Counted from the first letter of the stretch, positions 22,893 through 35,190 are shown. The stretch is 64,000 nt of DNA from Gigaspora rosea (GCA_003550325.1 QKWP01000224.1:184438-248437); one strand, 5' to 3'. Numbers and translations are program-made. Notes: a model not told the origin generated them from the letters alone.

Positions 22893-23105
22893 TCGCCGAT
22901 TTCGGATTATCAAAACAAATCAATGAGATGTCAGTAACTCCAAATTCAACTATTTGTGAAATACCGGCATTTATCGATTCCAAATGTTTTGGTAACAATA
23001 AATATAAAAGCAATATGAAATCTGACGTTTATAGTTTTGGTATAACTCTGGGAAATGTCAAGTGGTAGGAAATCATTTTGTAGACGCATCGATTTTATCG
23101 AATAG
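22893..23105 (+). pseudogene. Protein kinase remnant (DFG to APE region)
   Basis: The frame encodes VADFGLSKQI, a substitute for the APE segment, and then MKSDVYSFGITL, which is the activation loop and subdomain IX of a Glomeromycotina tyrosine-kinase-like kinase. After ITL the frame breaks. Reading on in another frame gives EMSSGRKSF, the expected continuation, followed by a stop. There is no ATP-binding lobe upstream and no C-terminal lobe. A decayed fragment is the simplest reading. A single exon of a badly eroded gene is equivalent. Confidence 0.8.
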
Positions 23106-23979
23106 AATCATACCACCATAAATGTATCTACATAATTTAACATTTAACCTCATTTAATAATTATGAATTTAAATTTTAAAATTTAATTTAACAATTATCA
23201 TTATAGGTTACTTAATAATAATTTCAAAAATATTAACAGAAATATGTGGTAAACTGATTTTTTTAACATGTCTTTATCGTAACTTGTCTTTATCTATTTT
23301 TCACAAAGATAAAAACATCAAGGATTCAAGAAAATCAAATGTGCCTTAAAGATTTGATGATTTGACATTTGATTGACTTCAGTTATTACGTTATAGTTTT
23401 CACCATTTTCAAAAAAGCTTGTTAAATCGGTAGAAAGTTTTTTAAAGAATTCTGTAGCCATTTAAAAGACAAAAAAAGCTAAACCGAAGGAGTGTAGTTT
23501 CGAATGTAAAATAAATCAGCTTAATTCAAACTCAAACAGTATACAGAGAAAAAGAATATTTGGGAGAAATGAAATAATTTGAAGGGTATATGACTGTCCT
23601 TAAAATTCTGAGTACTTAAGATGATCTAAACTAAATCACAGAATAAGCTGATGTGTAGTAAACTTAAAGGAATATAACGTTTATTAACTGAAAGTGGATG
23701 TTTCTGCTCAAGGCATTCAACTCCAGTAAGATTAACAGATGCAAAATGTAAAGAGATGTAAGTGGTTTATTAATGAGGCACTTATTCGAGTTATTTGGTC
23801 GGTATATATTATTAATTTAATTTCTCTATTCTTTGATACTTTTGAAAGATTTCTACATATTAATTTAATCTAATCTATTTTATCATATGAATTCCAAGGT
23901 AATTGAGACTTGGGTTATAGTATTCATCTAAATTTTTAAATTTCTTCACTACTAATTGTCTGATTTTATTCGAAGGTTA
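23106..23979. other. Intergenic, no gene seen
   Basis: AT-rich, with no ORF or repeat structure that I can support. Confidence 0.5.
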
Positions 23980-24033
23980 GGCCGTTTGAAGTTGATTCTT
24001 TGGTTAACTTCACTTTTCCAGGACACTCAGGAG

Positions 24034-24505
24034 CAGTGTATAAAATAGCATGATAAAAATCCAGATCTACCGTTTTTTATATTGCATATACTAGTATTTT
24101 AAAATTGGGCTGGTGCAACAAATGGTGCATGATCCAGAATTTTTTGAAGTAACCGGTGCGTGCATCTATGTGCCCCAAAATGATCTGATGATCATTTTCT
24201 ACTAATAGGGTGATTCAAACTGGTTTTCTGATTTCAAATTAAATTAACGATGTAATTATTTTGAAATCAGTGCTTCGTAAACTTCATTTATTTTAATTTG
24301 TAAGCTTATTTATATATTAAGGATACTAATTTTATCTCCGAATAATCAAAATTTCAAACCAGAAATAGGATTTTTTAAACCCCTACTTGTTTTTGAAATA
24401 AGTTAACTTTGAATCACCCTAATGCAGGTTTTTTTTTTTGAACCAGTATTTTTTTATATAACAGGTGCATGTACCGGTAAATTAAAAGTTCTATTTTAAA
24501 CACTG
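24034..24505. mobile_element. hAT MITE, 472 bp, inside the 23980 element
   Basis: The ends CAGTGTATAAAATAG and CTATTTTAAACACTG are inverted. The 8-bp flanks CTCAGGAG (24026-24033) and CTCGGGAG (24506-24513) differ at one base. The element splits the Harbinger-type MITE and in turn contains the MITE at 24208-24419. Confidence 0.88.
24208..24419. mobile_element. 212-bp TA-flanked MITE, third nesting level
   Basis: The ends GGGTGATTCAAACTGG and AGTTAACTTTGAATCACCC are inverted, with TA at 24206-24207 and 24420-24421. The right arm GAAATAAGTTAACTTTGAA is closely related to that of the MITE at 41454-41689 inside the isochorismatase intron. Confidence 0.85.
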
Positions 24506-24742
24506 CTCGGGAGGGGAAGGAGTGTAAAATGAAACGAACATATGAAACGAACTTATAAAAATGAACAAAGATGGGCCAATTTCATTGGTTGATGTAAATC
24601 AGGTGACTAGTAAGAGTCATCCAGCGTTTTGATTGGCTGTTCGTTTTCGGAGAAGGTGGGGGAGACTTCAGGTACTTCAGGGGGTGATGTTAACCAAAAA
24701 ATTAACTTCAAATGGCCTTACGTTTATTTGAGTTATTCGTTA

Positions 24743-24938
24743 GCCCATTCAAAGTTGATTAGTTGGTGGATTTAAACAAACACATATATGCCAAAGAATA
24801 TTTGATTAAATTTCATTGGACAATTTTAATCACATGATTAAAAAAATCTTTTTTGTGTCATGATTGGCTTGTTTAATTTCGGGGGGACAGCTAACCAAGA
24901 GGAGGGAATGACGTTAACTATAATCAACTTTGAATGGC
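24743..24938. mobile_element. 196-bp Harbinger-type MITE, TTA duplication
   Basis: The ends GCCCATTCAAAGTTGATTAG and TAATCAACTTTGAATGGCC are inverted and flanked by TTA (24740-24742 and 24939-24941). It is related to the 23980 and 35530 elements, sharing GGCC ends and a GGCTTGTTTAATTTCGGGGG-like interior, but is shorter and divergent. Confidence 0.82.
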
Positions 24939-24941
24939 CTT

Positions 24942-25442
24942 ATATATACTTGTTGCTGGTTCTAACGAGATTGAGTCATGCAGCTAACTTATTTATACTT
25001 AGAAAACCTATTTTGATATGGCAATTTGAATTTTATTGCACATGTGATCGTACTGATCCTGCACGGTGAAAAGGCGTCGCTAATATAGCGCAAACTAAAT
25101 AACACCTAATACGTTCAACAATAACTCAACAATACAATAAGGCAAGATCGAAGCTCCAAAAATAAAAGTTGTCGATCGGGGCATGGAAGATTTGGTCCAA
25201 GTCTTTTAGAGTTTTAGAGTCAATGCCTGAGTCAGATAAGTCTTCTTTACTTGCAGCAGGTGGTTTTATTCTAATAGTCAGTTTTCTGATACTTCTTGTT
25301 CAGTATTTTGAATCTTGGGGTCACGTGGCAAAAGATTTCGATAATAACGTAGATAAGGTTCCAAATTAATATTGACGTCACGGGGATCTAAGATCGATCA
25401 ACAAGAGGAATCACGTGGTTAGATCGTAAATCAAAACTCATA
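24942..25442. other. Intergenic, one short hydrophobic frame
   Basis: A 66-codon frame at 25169-25369 has one plausible membrane segment (GGFILIVSFLILLVQYF) but begins with TTG and has no recognisable relatives. I do not support it as a gene. Nothing else is seen. Confidence 0.4.
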
Positions 25443-25686
25443 CAGGGGGAGTCCCCAAATTTGGGACGGGATGCGTCAGATTGCTTCAGAATAATGGTCG
25501 GCTGGATCGAATTGATCAATTTTGCCTCAAGATCGAAAAAATTTTACTAATTAATCATATCAGATATCCATTCATTAAGTAAAAAATGCCCAGCTGATAA
25601 TTTTGCTATAGTGAACTGCTAACAACTAGAGCTAAACGCTGACCTAGTTCCGACGCATCTGACCCGGAAATTTGGGGACAACCCTG
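25443..25686. mobile_element. 244-bp TA-flanked MITE
   Basis: The ends CAGGGGGAGTCCCCAAATTT and AAATTTGGGGACAACCCTG are inverted, and GATGCGTCAGA/GACGCATCTGAC extends the pairing. TA flanks both ends (25441-25442 and 25687-25688), as in Tc1/mariner-pogo elements. Confidence 0.85.
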
Positions 25687-25718
25687 TAAAAATCGTAAAT
25701 CATTAATATGAATCACGG

Positions 25719-28240
25719 TGTTACACTTGAAAAATTAGAATTTTTTTTTCCGATAGCCCTATTAGTATCCCGTGATCAAATTATGTTGATCACTCTGAAC
25801 TCTTAAACCGTAAACCCCGATCATCGTTTTGATCAATGACCGATTGACCTACGAATATTCTTTTCTATTTCTTTATTTGTTACTATATACATATCTCTTT
25901 TATTTCCTATTTTGTTATATCTATACATATCATTTCTTATTACCTTATTGGGACATCATACTAAAGATTGGATCGACATCTATTATAGATACGATAATCG
26001 ATCAGAAGATGGATCAACTGTCATCATCCGGCCTCCATTTACACCAACGCGCTTGAATAAGAAGTCTTCTGTACATGTTTCATGGCGACACTAGAGCTTT
26101 GACCTGGGTTGGGCCACGGGTCGAAAATTGCTCTGACCCGGGTCAAACGGGTCAGAATTCAAAATAGGCAAAAACGCTATATTACGCAATTTAACTAAAA
26201 TAATTTACTAATAAATAGTAAAGTTTTTATTCAGGTCGTTATAAAGGTCTTACCCGAGTTAAAAAATAGTGATCCTGGTCAAACCACAACCTGAAATTTC
26301 TTGACTCAGATCACAACCTGGGTCAAATAGGTTATTCATTGTGTTAGATTTTTTAATAGAAGGTAAGAATATTATTAACATATTTAACCCGTCATATTTA
26401 CTGACCCATACTAGTCAACCAACCCGGGTAAGACCTCTAGGTCATTACTGTTAGATAAGCAAGCATGTATTTATATTATAGTATTAATAATTTAAATTGG
26501 AATTATTAAGTGTTGCTAATTTGCCCTCTGGCTAACATAATCATAACTCAAAAATAGCTGTATTTGGTGCACTAGGTAAGAATGTTCGGCACTATAAAAA
26601 AAAACTTATTTTAGCCTTGACCTTACCCTAATCTTCCATTTTTAATATTAATTCTTTAATTTAAAATATCAGTACATAAAAATTTACAATATAATTAAGG
26701 ATAGTTAAAATTTATAATTAACCCAGTGTTAGGCCTAGTTAAATTATTCATAGTATTTAATTTACAAAATCTTAATAATCTATATACGTCTAATTCTACA
26801 TCTAATTCTACATCTAATTCTAGGTCTAATTCTACGTCTAATTCTACGTCTATTCAAATTCTAATATCTTATATATGTACTATCTTACACAACTATCTTT
26901 CTAATAAAAAACCTCTGAGCTTTATTACATCTTATCTATAAACTTCTTATCATATTATAAAAGCATCTACAATAATATTATTAATAAATCGCATGGTTAA
27001 TTGACACTATTCATATACTTTCAATTATTAAAGGATATCTATGCAAAATGTAAAATAAAAAAACTATACAAACTAATTTTTTCTTATATATTAACATTAT
27101 CTAAAACTTTTTTTATGTTTTTTTTTGCTCAACTCAACAAATTTTGTAAACATAGTAATTATAATTTTACTTGTAACTTCGGTAAGTAAATATAACATGA
27201 AGGTCGAGTTTAGAATGATTTAACTAATATTATTCTAGTATGATACGAAAACCAAGTTATTACACTCACAGATGAGATAATCTACCCGAGCTTCCAAAAA
27301 AAGTACTGTAAAATGTATTGTAACGATCTACAAACTCAGGGTACTCAGGACGTTCCTACCACGAATCTGACCCATTGACCTGGGTCATGACCCGGATAAA
27401 TATCTGACCTGCTCGGGTCACTACTTTCTGACCCGGGTCAAAGCTCTAGGTGACACTTGATTATTTAGCCTATCTTGGATGCTCCGAGGCATTCAAATAT
27501 TTTCAGGAATCTGCCAATATGTTTCAAAATTTCATTTTCACAGACGGAACTTTTAAATAAGGCAAAGGCGTGGTTGAAACTAATGTGATTAATGAAGTGA
27601 TTGGTGTTAAAAAGAATTGAATGATTTTAAAAATAAGTTGACCGCGGATAAAAGTTTTCTTGAATAGACTACTGTAATTAATTTATGTATCTAGAAACAT
27701 GTATTTAAAGGCTCAGATTCTGCCTTCAATAAAGACTTCAGACTTCGATCTGATCCTTTGTTTAATAATAAACCTTGACCCTATATAAGTTAGTAGGCAT
27801 TTCAAAGCCGAAGGCAACTTATATACACTTTTATTATTGATTTCTCAACACTGCTTGTTAGCATTACGCTGCTGTTTTGTTATTTGTTTTTTAGTTATTT
27901 TATTTATTGTTTGATTATTTTATCACTGCTGCTGATACACATATCGATACACTGATATTTGATTGTTTATTGATAATATAATTAAGACTATAGATAGATT
28001 TATTTAACTGCTGTATTATTTAATTGTTTCTGCTGATATCGTTAGATAACCCCTTTGTTTAATTATATACCGATTCACCCCTTTTTAACCCTTACACCCA
28101 ATTCAACTCCTTTTACGCCAAAGTACCTTAACTTCTTCATAATTCTCTCTCCATATTTCTCTACTGTTAACTCATAAATATCGTTCACTATCCCGATAGC
28201 TCTACCGCCAGGTCTGATATCTCCCAACCGGATAGTAACA
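25719..28240 (+). repeat. 5' LTR of Ty3/Gypsy element, with insertion
   Basis: It starts TGTTACACTTGAAAAATTAG and ends GGATAGTAACA, matching the LTR at 34022-35190 along its length except for the element at 26092-27448. Without that insertion it is about 1.16 kb. The four bases ACGG precede it and follow the 3' LTR, consistent with a short target duplication. A run of small differences from the 3' LTR shows that the insertion is not recent. Confidence 0.93.
26092..27448. mobile_element. 1.36-kb hAT-like element inside the LTR
   Basis: The ends TAGAGCTTTGACCTGGG and GACCCGGGTCAAAGCTCTA are inverted. The 8-bp flanks GGCGACAC (26084-26091) and GGTGACAC (27449-27456) differ at one base, and the intact LTR has AGCGACAC there. 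Subterminal regions carry many GACCCGGGTCA motifs in both orientations. At about 26790-26855 there is a 12-bp tandem repeat (TCTAATTCTACR, about six copies) that creates a Ser/Asn/Thr-repeat frame without coding meaning. No transposase is present. Confidence 0.88.
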
Positions 28241-28299
28241 TATAGTGCTGATTGTGTGGAATTTTACACCCACTCAGATTTCATCGATTTTGAACATTT

Positions 28300-29921
28300 A
28301 TGAATAATTTTGAACAACATTTTCAAAATATCCGAAACCACGACCTTCATCATTATTTCTTTGGGAAGTCTCCACAGGCCATTAACTTTCTTGTTAAACA
28401 TTATCGTGATGAGTCGTATATAGTTTGTTTTCCTCCCGTAGAAGACCTTTCTCCACAGTTTTGAAACTTTTGGGCTTGGTATAGTGCTTCTTTTATCACC
28501 TTCCAGTACTCCCAATATGCTGTACGTCGATTTGAAAGACTTGTTGAACTTGGACTTGAGAATATTCCCGATAGATTACTCCTTTGGTTCATTTTTAGCT
28601 TTCGATACGGTGAAGCCAAAGATTTTCCTACCCTTGTAACTAGGTTCTTAACTACATATCAAGAGAACCATAGATTTAATCAAGATATCCTTAATAATCC
28701 TGATAATCCCGATGAAGACACAGAAGAAATCGAATCTGCTGATATGGATCACGACAATTTCAATGAAGAACTTGATAATTTTTTGGCTGACAATAATGAC
28801 AATGAGAACATTGAAGTTCCTCAACCCCAAGTTCCTATCCTATTGTTAATTCTATTGCTGATAGTCAACCTGACCCTATGGCCCTTCTTGCACAACAAAT
28901 CAGAAACTCGTTATTCAGTTGCAAGCTGCTCCAGTACCTCAAATTAATATTCCTGCCTTTAATATTCCTGCGCAACATCGTGAGTTGAACTTGGTCCATT
29001 ATCCTGAATTTTCAGCTGTAGAACAAAATCCGATTTCATGGTTAGAAGATGTGGAGAAAGCTTTCGAAGCCAACCAGGTGCAGGACGCTAGAAAAATTCC
29101 GGTGATTGTACCTAAGCTTAAGGGTGCCGCTGCCACTTGGTGGGTCACTAATCAGGCTTAGCTGGCCCCTATTGATCGATGGAATGACCATCTCAATCTT
29201 GATATAAGTTTTCAACCATCCTTCATAGCCCACTTCAGAACACCGGCCCATGAGATTAAATGGTTCGCTCAACTCACCCAGAGGAAACAAGGGATGAGTG
29301 AGGATGTCAATTCTTATCACATGTCTGTTGAAGAATTGCTCTGTCGTGTTGAAGCTGGTGGACCTGAAAGTGCAAAAGCCCAAATGTTTATTAATGGACT
29401 TCATTCTGAACTTTCTACTTCAGTTGCCCTGTTTTTGTCTAACTCTCTAACTGCTGCATATGAACGTGCTAAAGCGTTTGAAAATTCTTTTAAACAAAAC
29501 CCTTATTATTATAATCCTTATTTACCTGCTTCCACTTCTATGCCACAGCAACCAGTTCTTGTAACCTCCCCTTCAACAACTGCTCCCCGGTCCCAGCTCT
29601 ATCTAAAACTGAAGAGGCCATTGTTAAGCTTGGAGAAGCCTTTACAGCCATGGCAGCTCAGGTTAAAGAAAGCAAAGAACAGCTGCGCCGAATTTGGAAT
29701 TCACTCCCCGATATCTCTGTTATTGATGTGGACAGACCAGATACTACGTGCAAAATTGTCCTCAGCCCGCCCCACCTAATAATTCAGGAGCTGTGGCTAC
29801 TGGTAGCAATGCAATCCCTGTGAACCAGAACAATCAGCATCGATCCAACCCTCCGGCTCCTGTTAACAATGGTGAAAACGGTCATGATGGTGCTGCGCCA
29901 AATAATGCTCACACTTTTTGA
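28300..29921 (+). pseudogene. Gag of Ty3/Gypsy element, broken
   Basis: The Gag precursor begins at ATG 28300 (MNNFEQHF). It is interrupted by a TGA in the first 200 bases, frameshifts near 28845 and 29600, and a TAG at 29159-29161 after WWVTNQA. The retrotransposon-gag fold is recognisable in NPISWLEDVEKAFEANQV, GAAATWW, and the following FRTPAHEIKW...LTQRKQGMSE region. No zinc knuckle is visible. The broken state matches the rest of the element. Confidence 0.85.
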
Positions 29922-30240
29922 ACCTTCATGCAGATGACTGGAAGTTTATGGCAGGGGAAGAAAATGAACGGCCTAGCCAATATATCTGGCTCAAGAGACG
30001 ACAGACTGCAGAAGGTTCGGTTCAAGAAGGTCAAAGAAAAGAAACTACGCGCCCAACCGAGACAGTGATGAACCCTTTATCCCAGACCAAGACCAATCGG
30101 GCTCTGATTGTCTGAAAAATGAAAATGCTCAATGATCCTTCGCAAATATTGGCCCTTGTGCCCCCTACTTCATTGTAGCCAATATCCAAGACAAAACGGC
30201 CAATATCACTTTCGTTCAATTTCTCTGGACAGTTCCTGCG

Positions 30241-31220
30241 ATGCGCACACAATTGGTTCAAGGGCTTCGAAAGAAAGTTACCACTAAGAGGAAGTCCCGG
30301 ACTTTTGTCAATCTACAACCAACCCCTACCTCTACGGCCCTGTACTGTGATGCAGTTGTTTATAACAAAATTATTCTACTTATAGTGGATAGTAGTTCTT
30401 CCGGGAGTGTTGTTTCTTCTCATTTATTAAGTGAACTAGGTGTTAAAGTCAAAAGGCCTTCCACCATCAATATGGTTAATGTTCATGGTCAGAGCAAATG
30501 TGCTATTGAAGAAATTTCTGATTTTTCATTTTTCGCGGGAGGAGTGAGGATTCCGATTGATGTTGTCATTAGGGACGCTTTGTCATATCAAGCCATAGTT
30601 GGAAATAACTGGTTATCTAAAGTCCAGGCAAAAATAGATTATAATGCTTCTGAAATGGCTCTACATTGGGAGAATGAAGAAATTATAGTTCCGGTTGAAT
30701 TTCGCCGAATACAACATAACCCAATACAAGAAAACCATAACCCAAAAACTGTAAATGAAAAGGAGGAAGAGGGCGGAGATGAAATTGAGATAGATGAGGA
30801 AGAGAAAATTGAGGATGATTATGAAGAAGAAGAGCTAGAAGAGCAGCTGTCAGATTTTCAGAAGAAGAAAACATTTCTTACTTTTATAACCCTTCAGATT
30901 TCACTTTGGATTCGGATGAACAGTTTCTTTCTGATGACCCCAATGATACTCCTATCGACCCCCCAGAACTTCCACCCAACTATTATGATGATTTGGACGA
31001 AGAAGATGCTGTTTCTCTATATAATATTGCACCTGAAGAACGGGGTGTTCACGAAGCGTGGTGGGAAATGAACAGTGACGATGACTATCAGAATGACAAT
31101 GATGAGTACTTTTCTGAGTCTAAGGAAGAAAGTTTCGAGGAAGGCCAAAAGTTTTTCTTCAATGAACATTTCGAGTCAACTCCCGAAATAGATATCGGAC
31201 CAATTGAAGAAGAAGCTTAG
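30241..31220 (+). pseudogene. Retropepsin and acidic linker of Ty3/Gypsy pol
   Basis: The aspartic-protease domain is recognisable: LLIVDSSSSGSVVSS at the catalytic loop, then the AIVGNNWLSKVQAKIDY flap-to-C-terminal part. The catalytic D-S/T-G triplet reads D-S-S, which should abolish activity. It is followed by about 150 residues of strongly acidic Glu/Asp linker, and the frame switches near 30900-31070. The family cleaves Gag-Pol. Confidence 0.85.
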
Positions 31221-31226
31221 GATGAT

Positions 31227-32575
31227 GTGTATGAGCTTATTCTTGAACATAGAGACCTTTTTGCATGGACTCCACAGAATTTAGGAAGGACTAGTTTAGT
31301 CACACATAAAATTTTTACTGCTGAAGCCCCTCTGGTTAAACAAAAGGCATATCGGACCTCACCGATGGAAAAAGATTTTTTGGAAAATGAAATTGCCAAT
31401 ATGCTAGTAGGCAATATCATCTGATCTTCATCCAGCCCTTGGTCTTTCCCCGTGGTACTGGTTAAACAAAAAGATAAAATTCGATTTGCATCGACTATAG
31501 GAAGCTTAACGGGTAACCAAAAAGGATAATTATCCTTTGCTGATTATTAATGACCTTCTCGATACCCTCAAAAATTCTTCATAGTACACATCCCTGGACT
31601 TAGCCAGTGGATACTGGCAGATAGAGATGGAAACAGCCTTCATCTGTCATTTGGGGACCTTTGAGTTTAAAGTTATACCTTTCAGCTTGACGAATGCCCC
31701 AACATTTAATGGATCAAATTTTTCAAGGTATCAACGGGAAATTTGTCGTTATATATCTTGATGATATTAATATCTTTTCATCAAGTCTTGACGAGCACCT
31801 TTAGCATTTGAAGGAAGTTTTTAGACGTCGTCATGAAGCTGTTTAAAATTAAATCTCCATAAGTATCACTTTGCAAAAAGGGAACTTAAGTTTCTAGGGT
31901 ATAAGGTTAGTGCCCAAGGGATTTCGACCGACCCTAAGAAAGTTGAGGTAGTCCAAAATTTTCCTGTCCCTACCACTCTCTGGCAACTCCGTGGATTTTT
32001 TGGTTTGGCTTCCTACTACCTTAGATTTATTGAAGATTTCTCAAAGCTTGCTGCCCCTCTTAACCTCCTGCTAAAAAAAGGAGAAAATTATATTTGGACC
32101 CCATTACAACAAGAAGCTTTTCAAACATTAAAAGAAAAACTCACTTCCGCTCCTGTACTTGCTTATTCGAATTTTGAACAAGAATTTTTACTGTTTACCG
32201 ATGCTTCGGGAATTGCTCTTGGTGCTATTCTCTCCCAAAAGGACGTTCACGGTAGAGAGAAAGTTATTTCATATGGCAGTCGGACCTTAACATCAGCAGA
32301 AAAGAATTATTCGGTCACAGAACAAGAAAGAATGTTTAGCCACTGTATGGGTAGTGACTTATTTTCATCAGTACCTCCATGGCACCCGATTCACCTTGAT
32401 TACTGACCATTCGGCTCTTAAATTTTTGATTAATCGAAAACTTTCTCGAGGACATATGGCACATTGGATTTTATCCCTACAAGAATTTGACTTTACCATA
32501 AAACACTGAGCCGGTAAACAACACACCAATGCCGATTCCTTAACTCGAATTTCTGACTATCCGATATTCATTCCA
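31227..32575 (+). pseudogene. Reverse transcriptase and RNase H of Ty3/Gypsy pol
   Basis: The RT begins with ELILEHRDLFAWTPQNLG. Several stops follow, but the catalytic YLDD codons remain at 31754-31765. The thumb/connection region and RNase H are clearer at 32005-32406, with FTDASGIALGAILSQ and SYGSRTL. A frameshift then breaks the remaining RNase H before GH...HW-type sequence at about 32450-32480. The copy is non-functional. Confidence 0.9.
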
Positions 32576-32759
32576 ACTTGTTTTTCTGACTATCTGTTAC
32601 CAACCTCTTTTTTTATTATCAACTATTAGTATTTCTTTTTTATTTTTCATTTTTACTGCCTTTTTCATTTTTTGTTATATTTTATTGTCTCGCTAAAATA
32701 GCATCATAATAGATCCCGGAGTCTACAAAACATTTTTAGATTACCTTACTAACCCCACT

Positions 32760-34010
32760 ACTATGGAACTCCAAAAACAAAAGCGTTTATTAACCAAACA
32801 AGACATTATATCGTGGCTAACAATCACTGTTTAAAAGATCGCGACAACCCCTATACTAACTTCTTCGAGTACTGTTACCTCATGAAGTCCCTGCTATTCT
32901 TTTTAGTACGCACTCGGACCCTTTGTCCAGACATTTAATTTTTATTCCACCCTCCATCGAATTTCTCAGAGATTCTTTTGGCCGCAAATGGGAGAAGATG
33001 TTAAAGAGTATGTAAGGTCCTGTGACGCTTGCCAACGAAGAGGAAAACCCCGAACATGTGAACCCTTTTACCCAATCAAGATTGGTCAACCCTTCAACCG
33101 TATAGGGATTGACATTGTTGGACCCTTAGTTCCCACCAAATCTGGAAAGAAATATATCGTTGTTGCCACTGAATATCTCACCAAATGGCCGGAAGCACGT
33201 GCCCTATCAGAAGCTACTGCCTCAGCTGTTGCCACTTTTTTAATTGAAGACATTATTTGTCGGCATGGCAGCCCTAAAGAGCTCTTGTCAGACCAAGAAA
33301 AACATTTTGCTAACAAATTGGTTGATTATATCTGTGACCAACTTCAATTCCAGCATAGGTATTCAACTGCATATCACCCCCAGACTAATGGCTTGGTCGA
33401 GCGATTCAATCGGACCCTCTGTGAAGTCTTGTCCAAGTGTACCATTCAATTTTATCTCGATTGGGATCAATTTATCGCCCCCGTTTTATTCGCCTATCGG
33501 ACCACCCAGCATGCTGTGACGGGTTATGAGCCCTTCTATTTACTCTATAGGAGGGACACTATTCTCCCCAGAGAAGCCGCTAACTTAAGACTACCACCTC
33601 CTTCGAACAAAATAGACTTGCAATCCAACATTCTTAGAGGAGTTGCTGTATTATTAGGAGATATACTGGAAATTCAAAGAAAAGCGCAGGAAAGAACTGA
33701 AAAGGCTCAATTACGCCAAAAGAAGTGCCACAACCAAAAAAATACCATGTAAAGTTATACCATAGGAGATCAAGTCCTTTGTTATAAATCATTTCTGGAA
33801 GGGACCCATAAGGATAAGCTGAAAGAAAAATGGGTGGGTCTTTTTTACATCCATGACACTCTTGGTAATGGTGTTTATAAACTCAGGACCATGGACGATA
33901 AGGTGCTAAAACAGAAGTACTATGGTAATCCTTTGAAGTTATATCATCCACAAACGAACCAGACTGATAGTAGTCTGGACCTTTACATCTCGCAGGAGCT
34001 CGATAATTAA
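32760..34010 (+). pseudogene. Integrase and C-terminal tail of Ty3/Gypsy pol
   Basis: The open part at 32988-33752 has the second half of the zinc-binding domain (SCDACQRRGK), the DDE core with GIDIVGP, LLSDQEKHF and NGLVERFNRTL, and the AYRTTQHAVTGYEPF segment. The usual G after the second D is E. The N-terminal HH part is scrambled by frameshifts. After a stop at 33750 the frame shifts to GDQVLCYKSFLEGTHK...WVGLFYIHD, the usual post-core domain. A chromodomain is not evident. Confidence 0.9.
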
Positions 34011-34021
34011 GCAGGGGAGTT
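34011..34021 (+). other. Polypurine tract
   Basis: The purine-rich AGCAGGGGAGTT abuts the 3' LTR start TGTTACACT and follows the pol stop directly. This is the position and composition expected of a plus-strand primer. Confidence 0.7.
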
Positions 34022-35190
34022 TGTTACACTTGAAAAATTAGAATTTTCTTTTCTAATAGCCCTATCAGTATCCTGTGATCAAATTATGTCGATCACTCTG
34101 AACTCTTAAACCGTAAACCCCGATCATTGTTTTGATCGATGACTGATTAACCTACGAATATTCTTTTCTATTTCTTTATTTGTTACTATATACATATCTC
34201 TTTTATTTCCTATTTTGTTATACGTATACATATCATTTCTTATTACCTTATTGGGACATCATACTAAAGATTGGATCGAGGTCTATTATAGATATGATAA
34301 TTGATCGGAAGATGGATCAACTGTCATCATCCGGCCTCCGTTTACACCACGCGCTTGAATAAGAAGTCTTCCGTACATGTCTCATAGCGACACTTGATTA
34401 TTTAGCCTATCTCAGATGCCCTGAGGCATTCAAATATTTTCAGGAATCTGCTGATATGTTTCAAAATTTCATTTTCGCAGACGGAACTTTTAAATAAGGT
34501 AAAGGTGTGGTTGAAACTAATGTGATTAATGAAGGGATTGGTGTTGAAAAGAATCGAATGATTCTAAAAATAAGTTGACCGCGGATAAAAGTTTTTCTTG
34601 AATAGACTACTGTAATTAATATATGTATCTAGAAACATGTATTTAAAGGCTCAGATTCTGCCTTCAATAAAGACTTCAGCTTCGATCTGATCCTTTGTTT
34701 AATAATAAACCTTGACCCTATATAAGTTAGTAGGCATTTCAAAGCTGAAAGCAACTTATATACACTTTTATTATCGATTTCTCAACACTGCTTGTTAGCA
34801 TTACGCTGCTGTTTTGTTATTTGTTTTATTAGTTATTTTATTTATTGTTTGATTATTTTATCACTGCTGCTGATACACATATCGATACACCGATATTTGA
34901 TTGTTTATTGATAATACAATTAAGACTATAGATAGATTTATTTAACTGCTGTATTATTTAATTGTTTCTGCTGATTAACGATTGATATCGTTAGATAACC
35001 CCTTTGTTTAATTATATACCGATTCACCCCTTTTTAACCCCTTACACCCGATTCAACTCCTTTTACGCCAAAGTACCTTAACTCCTTCATAATTCTCTCT
35101 CCAGATTTCTCTGCTGTTAACTCGTAAATATCGTTCACTATCCCGATAGCTCTACCGGCAAGTCTGATATCTCCCAACCGGATAGTAACA
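34022..35190 (+). repeat. 3' LTR of Ty3/Gypsy element
   Basis: 1169 bases, TGTTACACTT to GATAGTAACA, uninterrupted partner of the 5' LTR. It contains AATAAAGACTTC (about 34665) and TATATAAG (about 34721) motifs that could serve as processing and promoter elements. ACGG follows it directly, as it precedes the 5' LTR. Confidence 0.93.

Larger units (their letters stand above)
23980..24717. mobile_element. Harbinger-type MITE (TTA) hosting two nested MITEs
   Basis: The ends GGCCGTTTGAAGTTGATTCT and AATTAACTTCAAATGGCC are inverted, with TTA on both sides (23977-23979 and 24718-24720). It is a copy of the uninterrupted 250-bp element at 35530-35779, so the extra ~480 bases at 24034-24505 (plus one 8-bp duplication) are an insertion. 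Shared interior landmarks include AAATGAAACGAACATATGAA and GGGCCAATTTCATTGGTTGA. Confidence 0.9.

Noticed and set aside
25169-25369. 66-codon frame with one membrane-like segment
   Set aside because: Non-ATG start, no homology and no neighbouring gene structure.
26700-26900. Repeated TCTAATTCTAC as a CRISPR array or coding repeat
   Set aside because: 12-bp head-to-tail units without spacers, inside a non-autonomous transposon: a simple minisatellite.
28264-28830. Minus-strand ORFs over the Gypsy gag
   Set aside because: Antisense shadows; the plus strand has clear Gag homology.
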